Notes: a model not told the origin generated them from the sequence alone. Counted from the first letter of the stretch, positions 33,170-45,744 are shown. The stretch is 64,000 nt of DNA from Streptomyces sp. NBC_01288 (GCF_035982055.1 NZ_CP108427.1:4216001-4280000); one strand, 5' to 3'. Numbers and translations: made by a program.

Positions 33170-33864
33170 TGCCCCAGCTCCCCGAAGACATCATCGACCG
33201 GCTCACCCAGATGGAACGCCGCATCCAGCAGCTCTCCACCGCGGTCAACACCCGCCCGGCCCTCAACACGGTCTCGGGCGGCACGCTGGAGGTGGGCCCG
33301 GCCGCGGGTTCCCCGGTCTTCAAGATCGGCAAGTGGCCCGGCACCGACGAGTACCGCATGGAACTCCGCCGCCAGACCGGCCAGTTGGCGATGAGCATGT
33401 ACAACGGCGACGGCACCGCCACCTCACTCCAGCCCCTCCGCCTCTACGACAAGGCAGAGCGCGAGATCCTCTCGGACGACATCAGCACGGGCGGCCTGGC
33501 CCGCCCCTGGCTGAACATGCTGCCCCCACAGGACACGAGCACGACCCGCTGGCCACAAACAACCTCGACGTCGATGACGACGATCGCGATGTCCTACAAC
33601 ATCGCCTGGCAGCCGAAGATGCGCCTGGTCATGAACACCCGCGCCGGCTCCGGCGCCACCGGCTCCGTCCAGGTCCTCGTCAACGGCGCCCAGTGGGGCA
33701 GCACGGTCAGCGCCGGCACGGACTTCGTCTACGAGGCCCTGATCAGCTCCGACTTCGGCTCGGTCTACGGCACCCAGCTCAAGGTCGAGGTCCAGGCCCA
33801 GGTCACCAGCGCCTCCGGCACGGTCTACGCCAACCCGATCCTGATGTACGGCCGCCAAACCTGA
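33169..33864 (+). CDS. tail tip protein, unknown, with N-terminal coiled coil
   Basis: 231 residues, its ATG overlapping the hub stop (TGATG). A short coiled coil (IIDRLTQMERRIQQLSTAVN) precedes a beta-rich domain (LEVGPAAGSPVFKIGKWPGT, YRMELRRQTGQLAMSMYNGD) and a C-terminal jelly-roll-like part (MRLVMNTRAGSGATGSVQV, LKVEVQAQVTSASGTVYANP). This resembles minor tail proteins that attach to the hub in actinophages. Trimerisation through the coiled coil is likely; function is inferred from position. Confidence 0.65.
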   Translation: MPQLPEDIIDRLTQMERRIQQLSTAVNTRPALNTVSGGTLEVGPAAGSPVFKIGKWPGTDEYRMELRRQTGQLAMSMYNGDGTATSLQPLRLYDKAEREILSDDISTGGLARPWLNMLPPQDTSTTRWPQTTSTSMTTIAMSYNIAWQPKMRLVMNTRAGSGATGSVQVLVNGAQWGSTVSAGTDFVYEALISSDFGSVYGTQLKVEVQAQVTSASGTVYANPILMYGRQT

Positions 33865-33882
33865 GAAGGGACACGACAACCC

Positions 33883-34320
33883 ATGGACATCGACACCACC
33901 CAACCCTGGGGCCTGGCCATCGACTTCGCGGGCCGAGCCACCATCACCGAGGCCGGCCACACGATCTACGTCAACGTCTCCGACTCCAGCTACAACAGCA
34001 TCATCGCCCCCGACTCGATCAGCGGCACCTACGCCCCCGTGACGGTGGCCGCCCAGTTCACCGAGTGGGGCGCGAACGGCTCCGCCATCCACGGCAGCGC
34101 CCGCACCACGATCATGCCCATCGGCACGGCCATGGTCGTCCCCGACCAGACAGCAATCCAGACCGTGGTGGCCACGGCCCTGGCCAACTTCGTCGAGAAC
34201 ACAGCGATCTACACAGCCTTGGCCGCCAAGTGGACCCCGTCGAACGACGATCCGGGAGACGGCGACGGTTCAGGAGACGACGGAACCACAGACAGCACGT
34301 CGACGACGACGCCGGCCTAG
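33883..34320 (+). CDS. small tail-associated protein, unknown
   Basis: 145 residues beginning MDIDTTQPWGLAIDFAGRAT. It is compact and beta-rich (HTIYVNVSDSSYNSIIAPDS), with a helix (TAIQTVVATALANFVENTAI) and an acidic Asp/Gly/Thr-rich tail of 25 residues. I do not recognise the family. It lies 18 bases after the previous tail gene in the same direction and before the lysis genes, as small minor tail proteins often do in actinophages. Confidence 0.6.
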   Translation: MDIDTTQPWGLAIDFAGRATITEAGHTIYVNVSDSSYNSIIAPDSISGTYAPVTVAAQFTEWGANGSAIHGSARTTIMPIGTAMVVPDQTAIQTVVATALANFVENTAIYTALAAKWTPSNDDPGDGDGSGDDGTTDSTSTTTPA

Positions 34321-34351
34321 CCTCCAAACCCCGCCCAGCCCCCATGCCCTT

Positions 34352-34456
34352 AAGGGGCGCGGGGCTGTATCGAACATGCGGCTACCGCCGCGCGGGCGCA
34401 CCCAGCCCTCTCACCCCAACCCCCCAAGGGGCGCGGGGAACTGCGCGACCAGCCAC
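34352..34456. repeat. dispersed Streptomyces-type intergenic repeat, two partial units
   Basis: Unit 1 (34352-34408) begins AAGGGGCGCGGGGCTGTAT and continues through GCGGCTACCGCCGCG. Unit 2 (34426-34456) is AAGGGGCGCGGGGAACTGCG plus CGACCAGCC. A relative of unit 1 lies at 48238-48292. Repeats of this appearance are scattered between genes in Streptomyces chromosomes and commonly follow stop codons. Their presence shows that the island has been resident long enough to collect host repeats. Confidence 0.7.
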
Positions 34457-34478
34457 AACGCAGCCCCACCCCGCACAC

Positions 34479-34512
34479 AACCCGAGCCACCCACCCCTGG
34501 CCCGGGTTTTTT
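34479..34512 (+). terminator. intrinsic terminator ahead of the lysis genes
   Basis: AACCCG pairs with CGGGTT, and GCCA with TGGC inside it, followed by a run of six T. It would end or attenuate transcription of the structural genes before the endolysin, so the lysis genes may have their own promoter or depend on readthrough. Confidence 0.65.
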
Positions 34513-34552
34513 CATGCCCAATTCCCCCCGCTCACCTCCCGAAAGGCACCCC

Positions 34553-35431
34553 ATGGCCACACCCCTCTCCCCCGACGCCCTCATCACCGCCCTCAAAGCC
34601 GAGGGCATCACCGTCATCGAGCACCCCGCCTGGCGAACCAACAACCGCAACAGCAAGGGCAGTTGGGGCCCGGTCAACGGCATCGTCATCCACCACACCG
34701 TCACCACCGGCACCACCAACTCCGTCAACCTCTGCTACAACGGCCACTCCGAACTCCCCGGCCCCCTCTGCCACGGAGTCATCGCCAAGGACGGCACGGT
34801 CCACCTCGTGGGCAACGGCCGCGCCAACCACGCAGGCAGCGGCGACGGAGACGTACTGAAGGCAGTCATCGCCCAGAGCCCCACCCTCCCCGCCCCGAAC
34901 CAGAACAACACGGACGGCAACGTCCACTTCTACGGCTTCGAGTGCGTCAACCTCGGCGACGGCAAGGACCCCTGGCCGGCCGTCCAGCTGGACGCGATGG
35001 TCCGCGCCTCGGCCGCCCTGTGCCGAGCACACGGCTGGAACGCCCACTCGGTGATCGGCCACAAGGAGTGGACGAACACCAAGATCGACCCGCGGGGTTT
35101 CACGATGGCCGACTTCCGCACCCGGGTCGCCACCCGCCTCGGCACCAAGGTCACCACGCCCACCAAGCCGGCCAACCCCACCTACCAGCCCTTCCCCGGC
35201 GCCGACTGGTTCAAGAAGAACCCCAGGTCGGCGATCGTCACGGCGATGGGCAAGCGACTGGTCACCGTCGGCTGCTCGGCGTACGCCTCCGGTCCCGGCC
35301 CCCAGTGGACCACCGCCGACAAGACCTCCTACGCCAAGTGGCAGCGCAAGCTCGGCTACACCGGCACGGCGGCGGACGGCTGGCCGGGAGCCACCTCCTG
35401 GATCGCGCTGAAGGTCCCGTACAGCTCCTGA
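34553..35431 (+). CDS. N-acetylmuramoyl-L-alanine amidase (endolysin)
   Basis: 292 residues from the ATG after GAAAGG; an upstream in-frame ATG lacks a site. The Amidase_2/PGRP domain (residues 1-190) has the zinc histidines of IVIHHTVTTG, plus GNGRANHAG, FYGFECVNLGDGKDPWP and VIGHKEWTNTKIDPRGF. The C-terminal 80 residues form a repeat-like cell-wall binding module (FKKNPRSAIVTAMGKRLV, AKWQRKLGYTGTAADGWPG). There is no signal peptide, so export to the wall needs the holins downstream. It cleaves the bond between MurNAc and L-Ala in peptidoglycan. In a tailocin it would lyse the producer to release particles. Confidence 0.88.
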   Translation: MATPLSPDALITALKAEGITVIEHPAWRTNNRNSKGSWGPVNGIVIHHTVTTGTTNSVNLCYNGHSELPGPLCHGVIAKDGTVHLVGNGRANHAGSGDGDVLKAVIAQSPTLPAPNQNNTDGNVHFYGFECVNLGDGKDPWPAVQLDAMVRASAALCRAHGWNAHSVIGHKEWTNTKIDPRGFTMADFRTRVATRLGTKVTTPTKPANPTYQPFPGADWFKKNPRSAIVTAMGKRLVTVGCSAYASGPGPQWTTADKTSYAKWQRKLGYTGTAADGWPGATSWIALKVPYSS

Positions 35432-35457
35432 ACCCCTCGGAAAGGCAAGGTCCACCC

Positions 35458-35733
35458 ATGTCAGAGGCCGCCAAGCACACCCTCCGTACCGTTCTCCAGA
35501 CCGCTGTCGGCCTGTGTGTCCTGCTGCCGGTGGTCGTCGACGCCGCCGGTGTCCCGGACACCCTGCCCTGGGTGGCCGCGGCACTGGCCGTAGCCGCCGG
35601 AGTCACCCGGATCATGGCCCTGCCCGCCGTACAGGCACTGTTGCCCACCTGGCTGCGCACCGACGTGCCGGCGGCCGGCGACGGCGCGCTGCTGAAGCTG
35701 GTCAAGGCCGAGCCGGGACGGGAGGACGCGTGA
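35458..35733 (+). CDS. holin-like membrane protein 1
   Basis: 91 residues with two hydrophobic helices (TVLQTAVGLCVLLPVVVDAA and LPWVAAALAVAAGVTRIMAL) and a charged C-terminus. It lies 26 bases after the amidase and overlaps the next small membrane-protein gene (GTGA). Size, topology and place match actinophage holins that open the membrane for an endolysin. Confidence 0.75.
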   Translation: MSEAAKHTLRTVLQTAVGLCVLLPVVVDAAGVPDTLPWVAAALAVAAGVTRIMALPAVQALLPTWLRTDVPAAGDGALLKLVKAEPGREDA

Positions 35734-35996
35734 ACGAACCCACGTCCCTGTCCGACCCGATCGCCGTCGCCGTGGAACTGGAACGGCTGCGCGGAACCGT
35801 GGAGGCCGGCTTCGCCCGGGTCGACGGCTCCCTCGCGCTGCTGGTCCAGCGCAGCGACCAGACCGACCGCCAACTCGCCGACCACGAACAGCGGTTGGAC
35901 GCCCTGGAACGCTCCCGCTGGCCGCTCGCCAGCATCGGCGCCCTGGCCGCCATCGCCACAGTGGTGGTCACCGCCTGGGAACTGACACCGCACTGA
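35730..35996 (+). CDS. holin-like or accessory lysis protein 2
   Basis: 88 residues from a GTG. A coiled coil (VELERLRGTVEAGFARVDGS, TDRQLADHEQRLDALERSRW) precedes one C-terminal transmembrane helix (PLASIGALAAIATVVVTAWE). This coiled coil plus single helix layout is that of XhlA-like or second-holin proteins often paired with a two-helix holin. It is the last gene of the tail operon, 20 bases before the terminal hairpin. Confidence 0.7.
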   Translation: MNEPTSLSDPIAVAVELERLRGTVEAGFARVDGSLALLVQRSDQTDRQLADHEQRLDALERSRWPLASIGALAAIATVVVTAWELTPH

Positions 35997-36015
35997 GCAG
36001 CACCTGGGAACGCCG

Positions 36016-36047
36016 AAGGGCGGCACCCCATGCGGGGTGCCGCCCTT
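36016..36047. terminator. bidirectional terminator between tail operon and rpoC
   Basis: AAGGGCGGCACCCC, an ATGC loop, then the exact complement ending in CCCTT: a 14-bp perfect stem. It separates the convergent tail operon (plus) and rpoBC (minus) and can end both. Confidence 0.9.
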
Positions 36048-36064
36048 CAACGCGTTTCAGCTAC

Positions 36065-39964
<3,900 letters not shown>

Positions 39965-40022
39965 TATGCGTCAATCCCTCTCAGGGTTGTAAGTCTTGGG
40001 GTCTGATACGGGGGTCCTGGGG

Positions 40023-40051
40023 CCGGAGACCTGCGTGGCGCAGGTCTCCGG
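40023..40051 (-). other. hairpin in the rpoB-rpoC spacer
   Basis: CCGGAGACCTGCG, a 3-base loop, and its exact complement form a 13-bp stem in the 94-base gap. No U tract follows. It may protect or process the transcript rather than end it, since both subunits are needed equally. Confidence 0.7.
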
Positions 40052-40058
40052 ACTCCCG

Positions 40059-43000
40059 TCAGACCTCTTCGACGCTGCTCGGCTCACGCCGGGACAGGTC
40101 GATGCCGAGCTCCTCCGCTGCGCGGAAGACATCCTCGTCGGTGTCACGCATCTCGATGGACATACCGTCACTGGACAGCACCTCCACGTTCAGGCAGAGC
40201 GACTGCATCTCCTTGATGAGCACCTTGAAGGACTCGGGGATGCCGGGCTCGGGGATGTTCTCGCCCTTGACGATGGCCTCGTAGACCTTCACGCGGCCGG
40301 TCACGTCGTCGGACTTGATCGTCAGCAGTTCCTGGAGGGCGTAAGCGGCGCCATAAGCCTCAAGCGCCCACACCTCCATCTCGCCGAAGCGCTGACCACC
40401 GAACTGCGCCTTACCACCCAGCGGCTGCTGGGTGATCATCGAGTACGGACCGGTCGAACGGGCGTGCAGCTTGTCGTCGACCAGGTGGTGCAGCTTCAGG
40501 ATGTACATGTAGCCGATCGAGACCGGCTCCGGGAACGGCTCGCCGGAGCGGCCGTCGAACAGGTTGGCCTTGCCGGAGGGCTTGACCAGCCGGTCGCCGT
40601 CGCGGTTCGGGATCGTGGCCTGGAAGAGACCGGAGATCTCGTCCTCGCGGGCACCGTCGAAGACCGGGGTCGCGACGTTGGTACCCGGAGCGACCTGGTC
40701 GGCGCCGATGACCTGGAGCCGCTTCGCCCAGTCCTCGTTGAATCCGGAGACGTCCCAGCCGCGGCTGGCGAGCCAGCCGAGGTGGATCTCCAGGACCTGT
40801 CCCGGGTTCATTCGGGACGGGACACCCAGCGGGTTCAGGATGATGTCGACCGGGGTGCCGTCCTCAAGGAACGGCATGTCCTCGATCGGCAGGATCTTGG
40901 AGATGACACCCTTGTTGCCGTGGCGGCCGGCCAGCTTGTCGCCGTCGGTGATCTTGCGCTTCTGCGCAACATACACCCGGACCAACTGGTTGACGCCGGG
41001 CGGCAGTTCGTCGCCCTCCTCGCGGTCGAAGACGCGGACGCCGATGACCTTGCCGATCTCGCCGTGCGGCACCTTCAGCGAGGTGTCGCGCACCTCGCGC
41101 GCCTTCTCACCGAAGATCGCGCGGAGCAGGCGCTCCTCGGGGGTCAGCTCGGTCTCACCCTTGGGCGTGACCTTGCCGACGAGGATGTCACCGGCGACGA
41201 CCTCGGCACCGATACGGATGATGCCGCGCTCGTCGAGGTCGGCGAGGACCTCCTCGGAGACGTTCGGGATGTCCCGGGTGATCTCCTCGGGGCCCAGCTT
41301 GGTGTCACGGGCGTCGACCTCGTGCTCCTCGATGTGGATCGAGGAGAGGACGTCGTCCTGTACGAGGCGCTGCGACAGGATGATCGCGTCCTCGTAGTTG
41401 TGACCCTCCCACGGCATGAACGCCACGAGCAGGTTCTTGCCGAGCGCCATCTCGCCGTTCTCGGTCGCCGGACCGTCCGCCAGCACCTGGTTGGCGACGA
41501 CCCGGGAACCCTCGTCCACGACAACCTTCTGGTTGACGGACGTGCCCTGGTTGGAGCGGGAGAACTTCGCGAGGCGGTACGTCGTGTACGTGCCGTCGTC
41601 GTTGGCGGTGGTGATGTAGTCCGCGGAGACCTCCTGGACCACACCGTCCTTCTCCGACTTCAGGACGTCACCGGCGTCGACCGCACAGCGGTACTCCATG
41701 CCGGTGCCGACCAGCGGCGCCTCGGACTTGATGAGGGGCACGGCCTGACGCATCATGTTCGCGCCCATGAGGGCACGGTTGGCGTCGTCGTGCTCCAGGA
41801 AGGGGATCATCGCGGTCGCGACGGACACCATCTGGCGCGGGGAGACGTCCATGTAGTCGACGTCGTCACCGGGGACGTAGTCGACCTCTCCGCCACGACG
41901 GCGGACCAGGACGCGGGTCTCCTCGAACCGGAAGTCGTCCCCGAGCGGCGCGTTGGCCTGCGCGATGACGAATCGGTCCTCTTCGTCGGCGGTCAGGTAG
42001 TCGACCTCGTCGGTGACGACACCACCGGTGACCCGGCGGTACGGCGTCTCGACGAAACCGAACGCGTTGACCCGGCCGTAGGAGGCGAGCGAGCCGATCA
42101 GGCCGATGTTCGGGCCTTCAGGGGTCTCGATCGGGCACATGCGGCCGTAGTGCGAGGGGTGCACGTCACGGACCTCGAAGCCGGCCCGCTCACGGGAGAG
42201 ACCACCCGGGCCGAGCGCCGACAGACGGCGCTTGTGGGTGAGACCCGACAGCGGGTTGTTCTGGTCCATGAACTGCGACAGCTGGCTGGTGCCGAAGAAC
42301 TCCTTGATGGAGGCGACGACCGGCCGGATGTTGATCAGGGTCTGCGGCGTGATCGCCTCGACGTCCTGGGTCGTCATCCGCTCGCGGACGACTCGCTCCA
42401 TACGCGCCAGGCCCGTACGGACCTGGTTCTGGATGAGCTCGCCGACGTTGCGCAGACGACGGTTGCCGAAGTGGTCGATGTCGTCGGTCTCGACGACGAT
42501 CGAGGCGCCGTTGTCACCAACGGTCTCGGTCTCGCCGGCGTGCAGCTTCACCAGGTACTTGATCGACGAGATGATGTCCTCGACGGTCAGGACGCCGGCG
42601 TCCAGCGGGGCCTCGCTGCCCAGCTTCTTGTTGACCTTGTAACGGCCGACCTTGGCGAGGTCGTAGCGCTTCGGGTTGAAGTAGAGGTTCTCAAGAAGCG
42701 TCTGCGCGGCCTCGCGGGTCGGGGGCTCGCCCGGACGCAGCTTGCGGTAGATGTCGAGAAGCGCGTCGTCCTGGCCCTGGGTGTGGTCCTTCTCCAGGGT
42801 GGCGCGCATGGACTCGTACTCGCCGAACTCCTCCAGGATCTGCTCGGTCGTCCAACCGAGAGCCTTGAGCAGGACGGTGACGGACTGCTTGCGCTTGCGG
42901 TCGATGCGGACACCGACCATGTCGCGCTTGTCGATCTCCATCTCCAGCCAGGCACCCCGGGACGGGATGACCTTGGTGGAGAAGATGTCCTTGTCGGACG

Positions 43001-43544
43001 TCTTGTCGATCGAGGAGTCGAAGTAGACGCCCGGCGAACGGACCAGCTGCGACACGACGACACGCTCGGTGCCGTTGATGACGAAGGTGCCCTTGTTGGT
43101 CATGAGCGGGAAATCGCCCATGAAGACCGTCTGGGACTTGATCTCGCCGGTCTCGTTGTTGGTGAACTCAGCGGTTACGAAGAGCGGGGCGGCGTACGTG
43201 AAGTCGCGCTCCTTGCACTCGTCGATGCTGTTCTTGGGAGGTTCGAAACGGTGGTCGCGGAAGGTCAGCGACATCGACCCGGAGAAGTCCTCGATCGGAG
43301 AGATCTCCTCGAAGATCTCCTCCAGACCGGACTTCGTGGGGACGTCCTGACCCGACTCCAGAGCCGCCTCGACCCGACTCTGCCAGGCGGAGTTGCCGAG
43401 CAGCCAGTCGAAGCTCTCGGTCTGCAACGCGAGCAGGTTGGGAACCTCGAGGGGCTCCTTGATCTTTGCAAAGGAGATGCGCAGCGGGGCGGTGCTGGCG
43501 CCGTTGTTCATATTCGCGGTCGAGGCAGTGCGCGAGGCGGCCAA
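40059..43544 (-). CDS. rpoB: RNA polymerase beta subunit
   Basis: 1161 residues from the TTG at 43542-43544 (LAASRTASTANMNNG), preceded by GGAAGGA. A longer frame exists to 43604, but the TTG gives the length known for Streptomyces RpoB. The rifampicin region GTSQLSQFMDQNNPLSGLTH, KRRLSALGPGG appears wild type. The usual beta motifs (RMCPIETPEGPNIGLIGSLA, RHGNKGVISKILP, GGKAQFGGQRFGEMEVWALE) are present. It forms the core enzyme with beta', alpha and omega. Confidence 0.99.
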   Translation of the reverse strand: MAASRTASTANMNNGASTAPLRISFAKIKEPLEVPNLLALQTESFDWLLGNSAWQSRVEAALESGQDVPTKSGLEEIFEEISPIEDFSGSMSLTFRDHRFEPPKNSIDECKERDFTYAAPLFVTAEFTNNETGEIKSQTVFMGDFPLMTNKGTFVINGTERVVVSQLVRSPGVYFDSSIDKTSDKDIFSTKVIPSRGAWLEMEIDKRDMVGVRIDRKRKQSVTVLLKALGWTTEQILEEFGEYESMRATLEKDHTQGQDDALLDIYRKLRPGEPPTREAAQTLLENLYFNPKRYDLAKVGRYKVNKKLGSEAPLDAGVLTVEDIISSIKYLVKLHAGETETVGDNGASIVVETDDIDHFGNRRLRNVGELIQNQVRTGLARMERVVRERMTTQDVEAITPQTLINIRPVVASIKEFFGTSQLSQFMDQNNPLSGLTHKRRLSALGPGGLSRERAGFEVRDVHPSHYGRMCPIETPEGPNIGLIGSLASYGRVNAFGFVETPYRRVTGGVVTDEVDYLTADEEDRFVIAQANAPLGDDFRFEETRVLVRRRGGEVDYVPGDDVDYMDVSPRQMVSVATAMIPFLEHDDANRALMGANMMRQAVPLIKSEAPLVGTGMEYRCAVDAGDVLKSEKDGVVQEVSADYITTANDDGTYTTYRLAKFSRSNQGTSVNQKVVVDEGSRVVANQVLADGPATENGEMALGKNLLVAFMPWEGHNYEDAIILSQRLVQDDVLSSIHIEEHEVDARDTKLGPEEITRDIPNVSEEVLADLDERGIIRIGAEVVAGDILVGKVTPKGETELTPEERLLRAIFGEKAREVRDTSLKVPHGEIGKVIGVRVFDREEGDELPPGVNQLVRVYVAQKRKITDGDKLAGRHGNKGVISKILPIEDMPFLEDGTPVDIILNPLGVPSRMNPGQVLEIHLGWLASRGWDVSGFNEDWAKRLQVIGADQVAPGTNVATPVFDGAREDEISGLFQATIPNRDGDRLVKPSGKANLFDGRSGEPFPEPVSIGYMYILKLHHLVDDKLHARSTGPYSMITQQPLGGKAQFGGQRFGEMEVWALEAYGAAYALQELLTIKSDDVTGRVKVYEAIVKGENIPEPGIPESFKVLIKEMQSLCLNVEVLSSDGMSIEMRDTDEDVFRAAEELGIDLSRREPSSVEEV

Positions 43545-44027
43545 GAGGGGGTCCTTCCGAGGGCTCGGACTCACTACGCGCGTACCGGCCCCTCTCAGGG
43601 GCAAAGAGACATGGACTTCCTGAGACGGCCCGGAAAGGCCAGGTCAGAGATAGTCCGGTCATCGATGCTCAAGTGAGGGCATGCCCCTGGTGACGGGCAG
43701 GGAGCAGCTAACAGGCAGCGCAAAGGGTCAGTGTAGCCACTTGGCGCACTGATGTCCAGCCCCGCTTTTTTGAGACCCTCGTCGTGCTCAACACCCTCGG
43801 CAAGCTCACGTCCTCAACGCGTTGATACTGCCCTCTTCGCCGCCGATCCATGCCTCGGATTCGGATCGTTGTGACGACGCGTCCTGAGAATTGCGCGCTG
43901 CGTGCGGTTCGTCAAGGGCTCCATGGCCCACACCACATACCACCAGGGATGCTCGGAGGCACGAAGAAGATCACCATACTCCGGGAACCCCTGATCGCAA
44001 GGCTGCCGCTCACCCGACCCAGGAACG
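43545..44027 (-). promoter_or_regulatory. rpoB upstream region
   Basis: About 480 bases between the rplL terminator and rpoB without a credible gene. Frames here have no codon bias and no ribosome-binding sites. It should hold the separate rpoB promoter and a long leader; I cannot point to promoter boxes reliably. Confidence 0.5.
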
Positions 44028-44065
44028 CCGAAGAGCGACCACCCAGATGGATGATCGCTCTTCGG
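44028..44065 (-). terminator. terminator after rplL
   Basis: CCGAAGAGCGA pairs exactly with TCGCTCTTCGG across a 16-base loop, about 50 bases beyond the rplL stop. It separates rplJL from rpoBC transcription, at least in part. Confidence 0.75.
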
Positions 44066-44115
44066 TGCTTAGGCGTTACAAGGCCCTTGGGGCCTCGTCC
44101 ACGACCTAGACGGTG

Positions 44116-44493
44116 TTACTTGACCTCGACCGAGGCGCCGGCGCCCTTGAGGGACTCGGCGGCCTTCTCGGCGGCGTCCTTGGCGACCTTCTCAAGGACC
44201 GGCTTCGGAGCGCCGTCCACGAGGTCCTTGGCCTCCTTGAGACCCAGCGAGGTCAGCTCACGCACGACCTTGATGACCTGGATCTTCTTCTCGCCGGCGC
44301 CGGTGAGGATGACGTCGAACTCGTCCTGCTCCTCAGCGACCTCGGCAGCGGCGGCCGGGCCGGCCGGCGCAGCGGCGACCGCGGCGGCGGCGGTGACGTC
44401 GAACTTGTCCTCGAACGCCTTCACGAACTCGGAAAGCTGGATGAGGGTCATGGTCTCGAACTCGGCGAGCAGTTCGTCCTGGGTGAGAGCCAC
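44116..44493 (-). CDS. rplL: 50S ribosomal protein L7/L12
   Basis: 125 residues. The N-terminal dimerisation helix (MTLIQLSEFVKAFEDKFDVT), an Ala/Pro hinge and the C-terminal factor-binding domain (EKKIQVIKVVRELTSLGLKE, PVLEKVAKDAAEKAAE) are complete. It forms the stalk with L10 and recruits EF-Tu and EF-G. It lies 126 bases after rplJ. Confidence 0.98.
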   Translation of the reverse strand: MALTQDELLAEFETMTLIQLSEFVKAFEDKFDVTAAAAVAAAPAGPAAAAEVAEEQDEFDVILTGAGEKKIQVIKVVRELTSLGLKEAKDLVDGAPKPVLEKVAKDAAEKAAESLKGAGASVEVK

Positions 44494-44619
44494 GATGGCT
44501 TCCTTCCACTAATTTCGGCTGGTGCCGGTGTGTACATGTCTGGCGGGCGTACGTTCGGCCCGCTACGACCGTTGCCGTGGGGCGCGGAGCCTCAGGCGGC
44601 GGTCATGCTGCGAGCCGAA

Positions 44620-45150
44620 TTACTCGGCACCGCCCTGCTCTTCTTGCTTGGCGCGAAGGGCGTCCACGGTGCGGACGAGCTTCGACGGAAGCGCCTGGAA
44701 GAGCTGCGCAGCCTGAGTCTGCTTGCCCTTGAAGGCACCCGCCAGCTTGGAGAGCAGAACCTCGCGGGACTCAAGGTCCGCGAGCTTCTTGATCTCGTCG
44801 GCGGACAGCGCCTTGCCGTCAAGGACACCGCCCTTGATGACGAGGTTCGGGTTGTCCTTGGCGAAGTCACGAAGACCCTTCGCCGACTCCACCGGGTCAC
44901 CGGTGATGAAGGCGACCGCCGTCGGACCGTTGAACAGGTCGTCGAGCGTAGAGATCCCGGCCTCGTTGGCCGCAATCTTGGTCAGCGTGTTCTTCACCAC
45001 GGCGTACTGGGCGTTCTCACCGAGCGAACGACGCAGCGTCTTGAGCTGCGCCACGGTGAGACCCCGGTACTCGGTCAGCACGGCGGCGTTCGAGTCGCGG
45101 AACTGGTCCGCGAGCTCGGCTACCGCGGCAGCCTTGTCGGGCCTTGCCAT
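44620..45150 (-). CDS. rplJ: 50S ribosomal protein L10
   Basis: 176 residues from the ATG at 45148-45150 (MARPDKAAAVAELADQFRDS), with GGAGG upstream; a longer frame runs into the leader and was rejected. Conserved parts include AAVLTEYRGLTVAQLKTLRR, YAVVKNTLTKIAA and GPTAVAFITGDPV. It anchors the L7/L12 stalk to 23S rRNA and usually represses its own mRNA by binding the leader. Confidence 0.98.
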   Translation of the reverse strand: MARPDKAAAVAELADQFRDSNAAVLTEYRGLTVAQLKTLRRSLGENAQYAVVKNTLTKIAANEAGISTLDDLFNGPTAVAFITGDPVESAKGLRDFAKDNPNLVIKGGVLDGKALSADEIKKLADLESREVLLSKLAGAFKGKQTQAAQLFQALPSKLVRTVDALRAKQEEQGGAE

Positions 45151-45204
45151 AGAGCGTCGGCCTCCTTCCGGGTGATGAGGACCGCTCAGAAGGGGCTGGG
45201 ACAG

Positions 45205-45236
45205 AAAAAACGCCCCGGCGCAGGCGCACGGGGCGT
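45205..45236 (-). promoter_or_regulatory. rplJ leader with attenuator-type hairpin
   Basis: On the minus strand ACGCCCCG pairs with CGGGGCGT, followed directly by a run of T: a complete intrinsic terminator placed about 55 bases upstream of rplJ, inside the leader where the L10 autoregulatory element is expected. This suggests premature termination as a control of rplJL. The leader extends over at least 45151-45300. Confidence 0.7.
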
Positions 45237-45415
45237 AGCTCGACCGGAAATACCATTCCCGGGAACACATCCAGTTCACCTGCGCGGGTCGTCCACTGTT
45301 CAGCGGATCCTTCGGTCACCACACCCTTTGACAGGCACGGCAACGACCAGCGGTCTTTGGCTTCTGGACCACCGTACGCGAGCGCCACGGACAGAAGCAA
45401 ATCCGCCCGTACGGC

Positions 45416-45577
45416 TCAGTCCTGGGCGTCCTTAATCAACGCGGCGACCGTCATGTCGAGCGGATCCTTGTCACCCTCACCGCGCATCCGGAACGGCTCG
45501 GCGCGGCCGACGCCGTCGACCCACATGTCCCCGGTGACCTTGATATCGGCGAGGGTGACCTTGCCGACGTACCGCGC
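45416..45577 (-). pseudogene. 3' remnant of a second lipoprotein gene
   Basis: A 53-codon frame with good codon bias, YVGKVTLADIKVTGDMWVDG then RAEPFRMRGEGDKDPLDMTV, is closed upstream by an in-frame TGA and has no start. DMWVDG parallels DIWVNA in the C-terminal part of the neighbouring 313-residue lipoprotein. It is most simply the surviving end of a duplicate. The assignment is weak. Confidence 0.35.
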
Positions 45578-45744
45578 TCATGGAGTTGCCGCCCGTCTCC
45601 TCGCTTCCTCGGCGACTAGCAGGGCGGCGAGCCCGGCGCATTCCCGTGAGCCTCGGCGAGCTCCTGTGGGCCCCCGCGAAGTCCCTTGGCCCCGACCGAA
45701 GTTGGCCCTGGCCGGACTCGCGCCCGGCCGGAGTTGTCGTCCGC

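Noticed and set aside
15862..34320. Contractile injection system or R-type tailocin
   Set aside because: There is no sheath, baseplate wedge, AAA ATPase or spike PAAR gene. Tube, Dit, Gp37-like hub and tape measures fit a non-contractile tail.
12915..36047. Complete prophage
   Set aside because: No integrase, excision, replication, capsid, portal, protease or terminase gene is present, and no attachment-site repeats were seen at the island ends.
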